NCBI RefSeq assembly: GCF_001905345.1
Contig: NZ_LFBV01000003.1
Span: forward strand, 186,001 to 250,000
Length of the DNA stretch: 64,000 nucleotides
Source of the DNA: Streptomyces uncialis
GTDB taxonomy: Bacteria; Actinomycetota; Actinomycetes; Streptomycetales; Streptomycetaceae
Direction of reading: 5' to 3'
Positions 8,300 through 16,574 of this stretch are shown here, piece after piece. A program made the translations under genes and the position numbers. Within the stretch, counting starts at the first letter, position 1. The number at the start of each line of letters is the position of its first letter. The notes beneath the pieces are model-generated. The model saw only the letters and a list, made by a program, of their open reading frames with translations, ran no database searches and had not been told where the DNA came from.

Positions 8300-8644
8300 A
8301 TGCGCATGAAGGCTGTGGCAATGACGGCACTGGTTGGGGCGAGTGTCGCGGCGATAGCGGTTCCGGCTTCCGCAGCCGAGATCCACGCGTCGCTCGGTGG
8401 CGCGGGGACCGCTCGGACGTGGTACGCCCGGACTCTCGTCGAGGTATGCGATAGCGATGCCGACGCCCATGCGGTTGCAGGTCAGTACTACCGGTCCGCG
8501 AACCCAGGCACCTTGCTGACCAAGTGGAACCAGACAGGGGTGCACACCTGCGCTTCCAGCGGTGACGGCAGCAGCGTGATGAAGCTGCGCGTCCGCGAAC
8601 AGCAGATCGGCGGCGCGGACCGCTATGGATCCTGGAACTACTGA
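8300..8644 (+). CDS. Small secreted two-cysteine protein (candidate exported effector/peptide)
   Basis: The 114-residue precursor has a strong Sec signal (MRMKAVAMTALVGASVAAIA, then VPASAA) with cleavage expected near residue 26. The mature protein is about 88 residues. It contains two cysteines, in LVEVCDSDAD and GVHTCASSGD, that could form one disulfide. A Tyr/Trp-rich ending YGSWNY recalls beta-rich secreted bacteriocins but lacks a decisive family signature. A GGGAGGGG ribosome site 11 bases upstream supports ATG 8300. It is the first gene of a cassette with an ABC ATPase and permease, separated from them by a hairpin, an arrangement seen for secreted peptides with dedicated transporters. 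The function is not known; an enzyme inhibitor or signalling protein is equally possible. Confidence 0.8.
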   Translation: MRMKAVAMTALVGASVAAIAVPASAAEIHASLGGAGTARTWYARTLVEVCDSDADAHAVAGQYYRSANPGTLLTKWNQTGVHTCASSGDGSSVMKLRVREQQIGGADRYGSWNY

Positions 8645-8674
8645 GCTGCGCTGACAAGCCGGATACTGAAGCGG

Positions 8675-8710
8675 CTGGATCGCCCCCCCCTTGGAAGGGA
8701 GGCGATCCAG
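8675..8710 (+). terminator. Attenuator-like hairpin between peptide and transporter genes
   Basis: A perfect 10-bp stem, CTGGATCGCC at 8675-8684 and GGCGATCCAG at 8701-8710, encloses a 16-base loop. It starts 31 bases after the peptide stop and ends 30 bases before the ATPase start. No T-run follows, so partial termination or transcript stabilisation is as likely as full termination. It would allow much more peptide than transporter to be made from one promoter. Confidence 0.6.
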
Positions 8711-8740
8711 GCGCTGCAAACTCTAAGCCTGAAGGAACGC

Positions 8741-9451
8741 ATGGCCCCCATCCTGCCACCCGTCGCCAATTCTGCGCTTTCCGCGACCGGACTGCGTTAT
8801 GAAATACCTGGCCGCACCCTCCTGGATGGCGCAACCCTGACGGTTGAATCTGGACAATCTGTGGCAGTAACGGGTCCATCCGGTAGCGGCAAGTCAACTC
8901 TATTAATGTGCCTTTTGGGTCTACTTCAGCCGAAATCGGGCCGAATTGAAATTGCAGGAAAGGAGATCACCCGTATGCGGCCCGGGCAACTTGCCAAGCA
9001 TCGCCGTGACTCCATCGGCATGGTGTTCCAGTTCGCTGAGCTGCTACCCGAACTGTCCCCGGTTGAGAATGTCGCCCTCGCCGCGCTGCTTGCCGGGCGC
9101 AAGCGCGGTGAGGCGTTTTCACGTGCCGAGGAACTTCTCGACGAACTCGCCGTCTCAGGAGCACTCAGTACTGCAACAACCGACCTGTCCGGTGGGGAGC
9201 GACAACGAGTCGCTGTCGCCCGGGCACTGATCAACGAGCCGGCGTTGCTGCTCGCCGACGAGCCCACTGGCGCTCTCGACGAGGAGAACCGCGACAGCGT
9301 GGCCACGCTGCTGTTCTCGCTGCCCAAGCGGTGGAACTGCGGCTTGCTCGTGGTCACGCATGACGCCTCCATCGCTGGCCAAGCCGACAGACATGTGGTG
9401 CTGCGTCAAGGGGCCTTTCACGTGGCGGAGCACGCGGGCGGCACGGCATGA
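8741..9451 (+). CDS. ABC transporter ATP-binding protein (MacB/FtsE-like)
   Basis: The 236-residue ATPase has Walker A GPSGSGKST at residues 45-53, a Q-loop in GMVFQFAELL, signature LSGGERQRVAVARAL, Walker B LLLADEPTGALDE and an H-loop VVTHD. The ADEPTGALD form is typical of ATPases that pair with FtsX-like permeases (MacB, LolD, BceA). A leucine right after Walker A is encoded by TTA at 8903-8905, flanked by other rare codons (CTA, CTT, TTG). In Streptomyces this would make translation depend on the bldA tRNA. The last 4 bases overlap the permease start (ATGA), indicating translational coupling. Codon use is less GC-biased than in genes outside the island, which suggests acquisition. Confidence 0.93.
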   Translation: MAPILPPVANSALSATGLRYEIPGRTLLDGATLTVESGQSVAVTGPSGSGKSTLLMCLLGLLQPKSGRIEIAGKEITRMRPGQLAKHRRDSIGMVFQFAELLPELSPVENVALAALLAGRKRGEAFSRAEELLDELAVSGALSTATTDLSGGERQRVAVARALINEPALLLADEPTGALDEENRDSVATLLFSLPKRWNCGLLVVTHDASIAGQADRHVVLRQGAFHVAEHAGGTA

Positions 9452-11691
9452 GCACCAGACGGAAGAAGCGTAACCAAGCTCCGCTGGGAACTGTGTCGTC
9501 ACTGCTACGCATCGGGCGGAGTGCGGCTCAGGGTGCGGAGAGCGGAAGGATCCGGCTGGTCGCCATGTGTGTGGCAACGCTCGTGCTGGCGTTGTCCTTT
9601 GCGGCCTGCGTCGTGGTGTCGGCCACCTATTCAGGCCGTGCCGCCGCGCAAGAGGCACGCAGCCCGGTCACCGTCCCTGAGCAGCAGGCAGAACAGGCCA
9701 TCGCACGCTGGATGGAATCGGCTGACACTGTCGAAGGACGGCAGTACTCCGTGATCTACATCCAGCCTCTCCGCAAGGACGCGCCGCCGCCCCCGGGGCT
9801 TCGGTACTGGCCGGCACCGGGCCACTCTGCAGTGTCCTATGGCGCCGAACTGGCTGGCCGACACGAGGGCATCACCTCTCGCTACGGAGAGATGGACGCT
9901 CGTTTGGAACTCGAAGGGCTGGCCAGCCTTTCCGAGCCCCTCATCTACGTACGCCCGGCCAAGCCCATGAAGGAAGGGCTCTACGTCTCGGCGTGGGGAA
10001 ATCCTGAGGGAACTGTCTTCGGGGAGCCGCTGAACATTCAGCCGGCCACCGGCTTCTACGTCCTCATCACTGCGACGTGTCTGGTCCCCGCCCTTGCTCT
10101 CACCGTCATCGCATGCCGCACAGGCTCCGTGAAGCGAGACCGACGCCAGTCGGTACTCCACGCGATGGGAGCCTCCCGGCGACACAGGCTTCTCGTCGAC
10201 CTCGGTGAAACAGCACCACCGATCCTCGCCGGAGCCGCGCTGGCCGTCCTGGCGATGTATGTCTGGCAAGGCACCAACTGGAACTTGCCCAGGGTCAATT
10301 ACGTCATGACCGTCGACTATCTGCAGCCGCACCTGCTGCCGTTCTTCGGCAGCGCGGGCCTGGCCGCACTCGTCGTACTCACAGCAGCAGTCACCGTCAA
10401 GCCGCGCACCGCTGGTGTCATCGGGGCCCGCCCAGGCATAGGCCAGGGCCGTGCACTGGTACGCACCGCGCGATGGCTGTGTCCTGTGGCATTCGCCGTT
10501 GCCTTCTTCGGTCCGAGCCTGTTCAGCGCTCAGGACAACGAAATGCTGTTCCTGTTGCCCTACGCTGCTGGTTCCCTGACCGCGTTGCTGATGCTTCCCG
10601 CTGCTCTGTCAGCCCTCACCACGCAACTGGGCCGACTCACCGGGTGGTGGGGACGACGCGGGGGACATCCGGTGGCCCTGCTCGCCGGGCGGTGGGTCGC
10701 AGCCAGCCCGGCTGCCGTCACCCGTGTCGTCACCAGCATCGTTCTCCTGATCGGTCTGTCGGCCCAGCTCTACACCTGGAACAACCGAACCACGGAGTCC
10801 GACGCTGAGGCTCTGGCAACCCAGCGGATGCTCGACTCCTCCGCCGTAGTGGTGGACGGGGTGGACCGCAACTCGCTCCAACAACTGCAGTCCTTCATCA
10901 CCGCACTGCCCGGCGAGCAGAAGGTACTGGCTGTCTACAACAACGATAGCCCTGGGGCGCAGAAAAGGACTCGCGTTCTTGGTGGTGACGCAGCCCTGAG
11001 ACAAGCAGGCTTGCCCGTCCCGTCCAAGGATGGACAAGTCCTGACTGCCTCCGCTCAAAAGGTCCACTCCAACCGCGGGCGGGCGCTGCTGCAAGCAGCG
11101 GACACCATGGCCGACGGCACAGTCGCCATCGAGCGGGGCGCCGTCGCTACCACAAAGAACCTGCGTATGCTCCAGGCCATCGCTCCCGAAGGCCACAAAG
11201 TTGACCCGCCAACGGTCAAGCACCTGGCCAACCAGACTCTCATGCCGGGATGGCACGTCACCGTCCCCGGCGACGAGTGGACAGCTACACTAGCCCTCTA
11301 CCGGGAACACAACTGGTGGCTCCCCATGTTCGCGATGGCCACGTTGGCGATCCTTGCTTTTGCCACCTGCCTCGCCAACATGGCCGAGTTCCTGCGCTTC
11401 TCTAAATCCTTGGCACCCACCATCGTTATGGCGGGAAACAGACGTCTATTTGCCTGGACAACACTGCTCGTCTTCCTCGGTGCCTTCCTCTGCGCGACAC
11501 TCATCGGCGTCTGCGCCGCGGTAGTGCTCACCCTGCCCATGCAAGGCCCTCCCATTCGCGCCGAAGGACTCCCCGTCACACTCATCGGCTGGAGCGTCAC
11601 AATAGTGATCACGCTGGCGCTCGTGATGACCGCGTGGGCAGTGCGCGTAGCTCTCAAGGAGGCAGGGCGTTGGCGACCAGTGGCTGACTAA
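9448..11691 (+). CDS. FtsX-like ABC permease, two-halved, bacteriocin-transport type
   Basis: The 747-residue membrane protein has about ten hydrophobic segments arranged as two FtsX-like halves. TM1 is near residues 38-60, followed by a 145-residue extracytoplasmic domain. TM2-TM4 follow (about 207-320), then TM5-TM7 (345-440), a second outside domain of about 180 residues, and three closing segments (from WLPMFAMATLAILAF to the end). A cytoplasmic QSVLHAMGASRRHRLLVDLG loop after TM2 is the coupling segment expected in FtsX permeases. This layout matches permeases linked to bacteriocin export or immunity and to BceB/MacB-type peptide handling. Translationally coupled to the ATPase, it almost certainly forms one transporter with it. 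Whether it exports the small secreted protein or protects the cell from it cannot be told from sequence. Confidence 0.88.
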   Translation: MSTRRKKRNQAPLGTVSSLLRIGRSAAQGAESGRIRLVAMCVATLVLALSFAACVVVSATYSGRAAAQEARSPVTVPEQQAEQAIARWMESADTVEGRQYSVIYIQPLRKDAPPPPGLRYWPAPGHSAVSYGAELAGRHEGITSRYGEMDARLELEGLASLSEPLIYVRPAKPMKEGLYVSAWGNPEGTVFGEPLNIQPATGFYVLITATCLVPALALTVIACRTGSVKRDRRQSVLHAMGASRRHRLLVDLGETAPPILAGAALAVLAMYVWQGTNWNLPRVNYVMTVDYLQPHLLPFFGSAGLAALVVLTAAVTVKPRTAGVIGARPGIGQGRALVRTARWLCPVAFAVAFFGPSLFSAQDNEMLFLLPYAAGSLTALLMLPAALSALTTQLGRLTGWWGRRGGHPVALLAGRWVAASPAAVTRVVTSIVLLIGLSAQLYTWNNRTTESDAEALATQRMLDSSAVVVDGVDRNSLQQLQSFITALPGEQKVLAVYNNDSPGAQKRTRVLGGDAALRQAGLPVPSKDGQVLTASAQKVHSNRGRALLQAADTMADGTVAIERGAVATTKNLRMLQAIAPEGHKVDPPTVKHLANQTLMPGWHVTVPGDEWTATLALYREHNWWLPMFAMATLAILAFATCLANMAEFLRFSKSLAPTIVMAGNRRLFAWTTLLVFLGAFLCATLIGVCAAVVLTLPMQGPPIRAEGLPVTLIGWSVTIVITLALVMTAWAVRVALKEAGRWRPVAD

Positions 11692-11735
11692 CGAATGGGA
11701 CCTCCTGGGAAATCCGGCGGAGGGCAACAACCCAT

Positions 11736-12021
11736 ATGCCCCGACGCCTGTACGCGGACCGTGGCTACGACTTCGACACGTACCGCCGCCTGCTGTGGAA
11801 GCGCGGTATCGGACCCATGACCGCCCGACACGGCGTCGCCCACGGCTCCGGACCGGGCAGAGTGCGATGGGTGGCCGAGCGCGCCTTCACCCGGCTCCAC
11901 CAGTTTCAAACGGCTCCGTATCCGACACGAGCGACCTGCCGATCTCCACCAGGGCCTGCCCGGACCGGCCTGCAGCCTCATATGCCTCCACCGACTCCGA
12001 ACCCCACTCTGAAACGATCAG
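11736..12021 (+). mobile_element. IS5-family transposase fragment, right arm of inverted pair
   Basis: Bases 11754-12021 are the exact reverse complement of 7095-7362. This copy extends a little further 5' with an authentic MPRRLYADRGYD transposase segment that the left copy lacks. It carries the same extra base after LHQF, so both copies descend from one already-frameshifted fragment. Its outer end (CTGATCGTTTC read inward) touches the last base of the VOC gene stop codon at 12022. No target-site duplication is visible when the outer flanks of the two arms are compared. Confidence 0.85.
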
Positions 12022-12765
12022 TTAGCCACGCAGCTCCGCGAGCCTGGCCACGGCGTCGCGCACCGCCCCCCGCTCCTCCTCGGTCAGCTCCGCGAGGGCG
12101 GCGGGGTCGGCGAGGTCCGCGGCCGCCACCGAGGCGGCCCGGTCCAGCATGGAGCGGGCCGTTCCGTCGTCGCCGAGCCGTTGCGCGAGATCGCCGCGGA
12201 GGACCAGCAGCCGCAGCGACTGCGCGGGGGTGGGCCGCTTGCCGGTCTGCGCGAGTGCCCGGTCGACGATCCGCACCGCTCCGGGCAGGTCCTCCTTGGA
12301 GTCCACGAAGAGATCGGCCAGATGCAGCGCGCGGGCGAAGGTCTCCGCGGGCAGGGGGCGGTGACTGCCGTCGTCGCTGATCGGCTGGCCGATCCGGATG
12401 GAGTTGCCCGTGGGGTCGGTCATCAGGAACTGCCGCACCCCGTAGGACATGTCCTTCAGCGGCCCGATGCGCGGCAGCCCGCGGGCGGGAATCCTTCCGT
12501 ACGCGCTCTTGAGGCCGCTGCGGAACGCCTCGTACAGGCCCTCCACGTCGTCGGTGAGGATGTAGCAACCGGAGTACGAGGCGGCGGGGTCGTACTCCTT
12601 CATGCCGAGGAACTGGAGCTCCACGGTGCCCCGTTCGACCACCACGTACGCGTAGGGGCTCTTCTGGTGGAACGTCGTCCCGAACCCCAGCGCGGTGTAG
12701 AAGTCGAGCAGCGGCTCGATCAGCTCCGACCGGCAGGGCAGGAGGGGAATCGTCTTCTCAGCCAT
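12022..12765 (-). CDS. VOC (glyoxalase/bleomycin-resistance) domain protein with TPR-like tail
   Basis: The 247-residue protein starts at ATG 12765 (MAEKTIPLLPCRSELIEPLL). The VOC fold occupies residues 5-125, with FYTALGFGTTFHQKSPYAYV, VELQFLGMKEYDP and FLMTDPTGNSIRIGQP. The metal-ligand positions are not all clear, so it may be a binding protein and not an enzyme. The C-terminal 115 residues are Ala/Leu/Asp-rich helices (ADLFVDSKEDLPGAVRIVDR and similar), resembling a small helical-repeat appendage often seen in this Streptomyces family. The upstream in-frame extension to 12975 lacks a ribosome site. The stop codon directly abuts the right inverted IS fragment, but the protein ends normally and does not look truncated. 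Confidence 0.87.
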   Translation of the reverse strand: MAEKTIPLLPCRSELIEPLLDFYTALGFGTTFHQKSPYAYVVVERGTVELQFLGMKEYDPAASYSGCYILTDDVEGLYEAFRSGLKSAYGRIPARGLPRIGPLKDMSYGVRQFLMTDPTGNSIRIGQPISDDGSHRPLPAETFARALHLADLFVDSKEDLPGAVRIVDRALAQTGKRPTPAQSLRLLVLRGDLAQRLGDDGTARSMLDRAASVAAADLADPAALAELTEEERGAVRDAVARLAELRG

Positions 12766-12911
12766 GGCGGCAGAGTAGTCAAAGTTGACCACTCTAGTCA
12801 AAGTTGATGAGTGTGCTGGAGTGCGTGCGGGAACCGGGTGCACGGGATGGCACCCTTTGTCCGCGCCCGCCCCTCGCGAGGTGGGCGGGCGGGCGCGGAC
12901 ACGGGGCCGGG

Positions 12912-14489
12912 TCAGCCGGTGTAGGCGGCAGCGATACGGGAGAACTCGTAGGGCGACTGGGGGATGTTGGTGCACAGGGAGAGATGGCCCCCGGTGCAGG
13001 CGTTGCGGTCGCGGGTGACGTCCCAGTAGGAGATCATGCCGAGTCCGCGGCTGCGCGCGAAGGCGACGAGCTGACGGGTGTCGGCCTGGTCGTAGATCTG
13101 GTGGTCGTCGTTCTCCCCGAGCATGGGGGTGACACCGAGCATGCCCCAGAGCCGGGCGTCGTCACCGGCCGGGTAGAGCGACCTCAGCTGGGCGACGGTG
13201 GCCTCGGCGGCACTCAGGGCGGCGTCTCCGTAGTCGATGACCATGAAGTAGTCCATCGTCATGATGTTGACGATGTCCAACTCGGCGCCCGCGTCCCGGG
13301 CGGAGGCCACCACGGAGAGTCCGGTGGCCGTCAGCCCGCTGGGGGTGACCGGCAGGGTGAGCGAGATCCGCAGGCCGGGGTGGGCCTGTTGCAGCCGGGC
13401 GAGCGCGGCCGAGCGGCGGGCGATGGATACCGGGTCGGCGGTGGCGGAGCCCTCGATGTCGAAGTCGACGTACTTGAGGTCGTACTGGGTGACCACGGCG
13501 TCGTACTCGGCGAACAGCGCGTCCACCGAGTCGGAGGTCTGGGCCAGCTCCCTGCCGCCCGCTCCGCCGAAGGACACCTTCACCTCGCCCCCGGACGCCC
13601 GCAGCGCGGCGATGTCCGCACCGGCCCAGCCGGTGCGCGGATCGAAGTGGTTGAACCACATCGCCTTGCAGGTGGTGGCGGTGATGAAGCCGAGACTGAA
13701 GTTCTTGAGCCCGCTCTCCGAGGCCAGGGTGGGCAGGCTCGGGGTGGGCCAGGCGCCCATGTCGACGTAGGGCGCGGTGGGCATGGTCCGGGGGCGGGGA
13801 CGGGGATCGCCCGTCCGGCCCGTGACCGCGGGGCTGTACGCGGAGGTGTTGCCTGCGGCGTCCTTCGCGCGGACGCGGAGCAGGTAGCCGGTGGCGGGGC
13901 TGAGACCGGTGACCCGGTAGGACGTGGCACCGACGACGGTGACGGGGGCTGCCCCGTCGAGGGATATCTCGTAGGTCAGGGGCGTGCTCCGGTCGTCGGT
14001 GGACGCCGTCCAGCCGATCTGGAGCGCGGATTCCTCGACCGAGGTGACGGTGACGCCCGTCGGAACCGAGGGCGGTGTGGTGTCGGAGCCGTTGTCGCAG
14101 GGTCCGCCGTTGTTGAGGACGCAGTGCGCGGGGACTCCGTGGCCGGTGGCCACCCAGCCGAACGTAACGGACGCGCCGGGTGCCAATGTGCCGTTGTAGC
14201 CCGCGTCGCTGAAGACATGACGGGACCCTTCACGGGTGAGACGGGCGTCCCACTGGGTACTGACCGTGGTGTTCGCCGGAAGGGTGAACGCGACGCTCCA
14301 GCCGTCCAGTCGGGTGCGGCTGCCGTTCTTGATGGTGTAGCCGCCCTGGTAACCGCTCTCCCAGGACGAGGTCTTGCGGAACTCCGCGGTCACCTGGGCG
14401 AGCGGGCTGCTCGCGGTGGCGGGTGGGGCGAGCAGCAGGGTGAGGAACCCCAGAACGATGGCGATCAGCGACGCCGGTGGTCTTCGCAT
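12912..14489 (-). CDS. Secreted GH18 chitinase with CBM2 and FnIII domains
   Basis: The 525-residue secreted enzyme starts at ATG 14489 behind a GGGAGG ribosome site. After a signal peptide (LIAIVLGFLTLLLAPPATAS) comes a family 2 carbohydrate-binding module at about residues 32-132 (VTAEFRKTSSWESGYQGGYT to GVPAHCVLNNGGPC). A fibronectin type III domain follows at about 140-228 (PPSVPTGVTVTSVEESALQI), then a GH18 catalytic domain. The GH18 active-site strand is present as YVDFDIEG, whose Glu is the proton donor for hydrolysis of chitin beta-1,4 bonds. The SFGGAGG and MTMDY strands also fit the fold. A DasR-type operator lies 55 bases upstream, so induction by chitin breakdown products is expected. 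Confidence 0.94.
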   Translation of the reverse strand: MRRPPASLIAIVLGFLTLLLAPPATASSPLAQVTAEFRKTSSWESGYQGGYTIKNGSRTRLDGWSVAFTLPANTTVSTQWDARLTREGSRHVFSDAGYNGTLAPGASVTFGWVATGHGVPAHCVLNNGGPCDNGSDTTPPSVPTGVTVTSVEESALQIGWTASTDDRSTPLTYEISLDGAAPVTVVGATSYRVTGLSPATGYLLRVRAKDAAGNTSAYSPAVTGRTGDPRPRPRTMPTAPYVDMGAWPTPSLPTLASESGLKNFSLGFITATTCKAMWFNHFDPRTGWAGADIAALRASGGEVKVSFGGAGGRELAQTSDSVDALFAEYDAVVTQYDLKYVDFDIEGSATADPVSIARRSAALARLQQAHPGLRISLTLPVTPSGLTATGLSVVASARDAGAELDIVNIMTMDYFMVIDYGDAALSAAEATVAQLRSLYPAGDDARLWGMLGVTPMLGENDDHQIYDQADTRQLVAFARSRGLGMISYWDVTRDRNACTGGHLSLCTNIPQSPYEFSRIAAAYTG

Positions 14490-14543
14490 TGCTGCCTCCC
14501 AGGCAGGGAACGAGCGCGATTCGAGCGGGCCGGTACGGCAGCC

Positions 14544-14555
14544 TGGTCTATACCA
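14544..14555 (-). promoter_or_regulatory. DasR-type operator (dre) upstream of the chitinase
   Basis: TGGTCTATACCA matches the 12-bp core of the known DasR-responsive element (TGGTCTAGACCA) except at the two central bases. It is 55 bases upstream of the chitinase ATG. DasR represses chitin and N-acetylglucosamine genes in Streptomyces until amino-sugar phosphates accumulate. A perfect copy of the core precedes the LPMO gene in this same window, supporting the assignment. Confidence 0.8.
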
Positions 14556-14741
14556 AAGCCGCCCGCCTTGACTATCGGCCGCACGACGCCACGTCAAGGT
14601 GCCCAGGTCCCCCGAAACGCGTCGGCGGCGTGCGTGCCGTCACGCACGCCGCTGGCGCCGGCTCCCCCAGAGGCATCGAAGCCACGCGCATATTCCAACG
14701 CCCCCTCATGCAGGTGCTGTTCGATCGCGCGGCGTACCAAG

Positions 14742-14769
14742 CCAGGCCCGTACTCCGGTACGGGCCTGG
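14742..14769 (-). terminator. Intrinsic terminator after the EF-hand gene
   Basis: A 12-bp perfect stem, CCAGGCCCGTAC at 14742-14753 and GTACGGGCCTGG at 14758-14769, has a 4-base TCCG loop. It lies 81 bases past the stop of the minus-strand EF-hand gene and upstream of the chitinase promoter, so it would isolate the two. Confidence 0.75.
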
Positions 14770-14849
14770 TCCCGCGCCCAGGGCCGTACGAGCCGAAGGA
14801 CCGGCCGGGGCGATCCCGCTGCCGGGGTCGAACGGGCCCGGTTGGAGGC

Positions 14850-15416
14850 TCAGTTGTCCGGGAAGCAGGTTGTTCCGGTCCACCAGGTGCCGGGGGCCTC
14901 GGGGTCACGGCTCGTCCAGAATTCGATGAGGCCGCCTATGAACTCCTCCCGGGAGAGGGTCCCGTCACCGTCCCGGTCGAGGTGACGAAACGCCTCGGCG
15001 GCGGCCTCCCGCGTCAGGGCGGGGAAGTGGCCGTGCTGGAAAGCGAAGAACTCCTCCCCGTCCACCCTCCCGTCGCCGTCGGTGTCGGCGACCGCCAGGA
15101 ACGCCTCCGCGAGGGCGCCGAGCGTCGCGCGGGCCGCCGCGGGATCGTCCGCCAGCGACCGGGTGGACACGATGAACTCCGCCCGGGTCACCGCGTCCGC
15201 CCCCGGCGGCAGATGAGGCAGATGCAGGTCGCACCAGATCGCCAGGTAGGCGGCGACCACTTGCTGCTCGGCTGGTGAACCCCCCGCGTGTCCGAGGGAG
15301 GCGGCGACCGACCGCCCCATCAGAACGTGGTCGTGTTCCGTGAGGCGGCCGTCACCGTCCCGGTCGAGATGGTCGAAACCGTGGCCGATCTTACGGATGA
15401 GCAACTCGTCCGCCAT
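14850..15416 (-). CDS. EF-hand calcium-binding protein (calerythrin/CabB-like)
   Basis: The 188-residue cytoplasmic protein starts at ATG 15416. It has three canonical 12-residue EF-hand loops: DRDGDGRLTEHD (residues 19-30), DTDGDGRVDGEE (about 116-127) and DRDGDGTLSREE (about 149-160). A degenerate fourth hand lies between the first and second. Spacing and length match the calerythrin family of actinomycete calcium sensors or buffers. All Ca2+ ligand positions (1,3,5,12) are Asp/Glu in the three loops, so real calcium binding is likely. No signal peptide is present. It appears monocistronic, with its own terminator. Confidence 0.93.
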   Translation of the reverse strand: MADELLIRKIGHGFDHLDRDGDGRLTEHDHVLMGRSVAASLGHAGGSPAEQQVVAAYLAIWCDLHLPHLPPGADAVTRAEFIVSTRSLADDPAAARATLGALAEAFLAVADTDGDGRVDGEEFFAFQHGHFPALTREAAAEAFRHLDRDGDGTLSREEFIGGLIEFWTSRDPEAPGTWWTGTTCFPDN

Positions 15417-15650
15417 GGAGTGCCTTTCGGTCGGAGGTACGGGGATCTCTCCTCCTCGGCATCCTCTCCCCCTTGGAGGGCGAAGATGCCGACTATCGCG
15501 CTGTTGAGAGCTGCGGTGTCGTGCGGGTTCGAGATCGAGGGGCACCGGAGGGCAGACCGGCGCCAAGCCCTGGCGATGCGCGGGGAGGCCGCAACCGGAC
15601 ACCGCCGAGCGGGAATGACCGGGTGGCCCGGCTACGGGGTCGGGGGACGG

Positions 15651-16307
15651 CTACTTCTTGCGGGCGAGGGTGAGTCCGTCGGCGATATGGATCATGGTGG
15701 CTTCGACGCGGTCGTCGGTGCGGACGCGTTCGTTGAGCTGCCGGACCGCCTGGGTGGTCCCGGCGGTGTCGTCGGGGTCGATGACGCGCCCGTGGTAGAG
15801 GACGTTGTCGACCAGGATCACTCCGCCGGGCCGGACGCGGGGCACCACCTGTTCCCAGTACGCGGTGTAGTTCTCGTAGTCGGCGTCGATGAAGACCAGG
15901 TCGTAGGCCGGCTCGTCGGGCAGGGACGTGAGGGTGTCCAAGGCCGGGCCGAGACGGAGTTCGATGCGGTCCTGGACTCCGGCGGCCCGCCAGTGGCGGC
16001 GGGCGATCCGGGTCCATTCCTCGCTGATGTCCAGACAGGTCAGACGGCCGTCCTCACCGAGTCCGCGGGCGATGGCCAAGGCGGAGTAGCCGGTGAAGGT
16101 TCCGATCTCCAGGGCGGTGCGGGCTCCCGTCAGCTTGGTCAGAAGGGTCAGGAAGGCGCCTTCGTCGGGCGAGATCTGGAGTCGGGCCTCGTGTCCGAGA
16201 GTGGCGGTCTCGGCGATCAGCCGGGATTGCACGGCGTCGGGCGGGCTCCCGTTGACGCACAGGTAGTCGAACAGTTCGTCCGACAAAGGCGTGGGCGTTC
16301 GAGTCAT
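15651..16307 (-). CDS. SAM-dependent O-methyltransferase (catechol-OMT-like)
   Basis: The 218-residue methyltransferase starts at ATG 16307 (MTRTPTPLSDELFDYLCVNG). It has the SAM-binding motif I ALEIGTFTGYSALAIARGL at about residues 61-79. An acidic loop at the end of strand 2 is in CLDISEEW, and the metal-binding DLVFIDADYENYTAYWE motif of Mg2+-dependent caffeoyl-CoA/catechol O-methyltransferases follows, then GGVILVDNVLYHGRV. The acceptor substrate is not evident; phenolic compounds are usual for the family. The gene is divergent from rph, and the 645-base gap holds a strong hairpin and the RAE. The N-terminal extension to 16871 in the same frame is not credible as protein. Confidence 0.92.
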   Translation of the reverse strand: MTRTPTPLSDELFDYLCVNGSPPDAVQSRLIAETATLGHEARLQISPDEGAFLTLLTKLTGARTALEIGTFTGYSALAIARGLGEDGRLTCLDISEEWTRIARRHWRAAGVQDRIELRLGPALDTLTSLPDEPAYDLVFIDADYENYTAYWEQVVPRVRPGGVILVDNVLYHGRVIDPDDTAGTTQAVRQLNERVRTDDRVEATMIHIADGLTLARKK

Positions 16308-16527
16308 GGTCAACGACCCTATCGGTGAGCCGAGTTGGGGCGTGGAACGATCCCGGGGGCCAGGCCGACGCCGCCCACAAGGCATCCGGCCGCCAGGCGG
16401 GAGCACCCTCGCGGCCGAACGACGCGAGCGGGCCCGTATCCGCACTGAGAAGGGTGTTCGCCGGGCAGGGCGTCGCGCCACGATCGCGGCCTGAACGACT
16501 GATGGATCACCGCGGAGGCAAAACGCA

Positions 16528-16553
16528 ACGGCAAGGAGGTCTCTCCTTGCCGT
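16528..16553. terminator. Strong hairpin between the O-methyltransferase and rph
   Basis: An 11-bp perfect stem, ACGGCAAGGAG at 16528-16538 and CTCCTTGCCGT at 16543-16553, has a GTCT loop. No gene on the left points into it, so it is either the terminator of an unseen short transcript or an insulator just upstream of the RAE. Confidence 0.6.
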
Positions 16554-16574
16554 GCTCAAGGTATAGCGCACCGG

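Noticed and set aside
8300..8644. Lactococcin 972-type bacteriocin call for the small secreted protein
   Set aside because: The mature protein has two cysteines and lacks the conserved pattern of that family; only the transporter context is similar.
12804..15278. 824-codon plus-strand open frame
   Set aside because: Antisense to the chitinase and EF-hand genes; lacks any domain.
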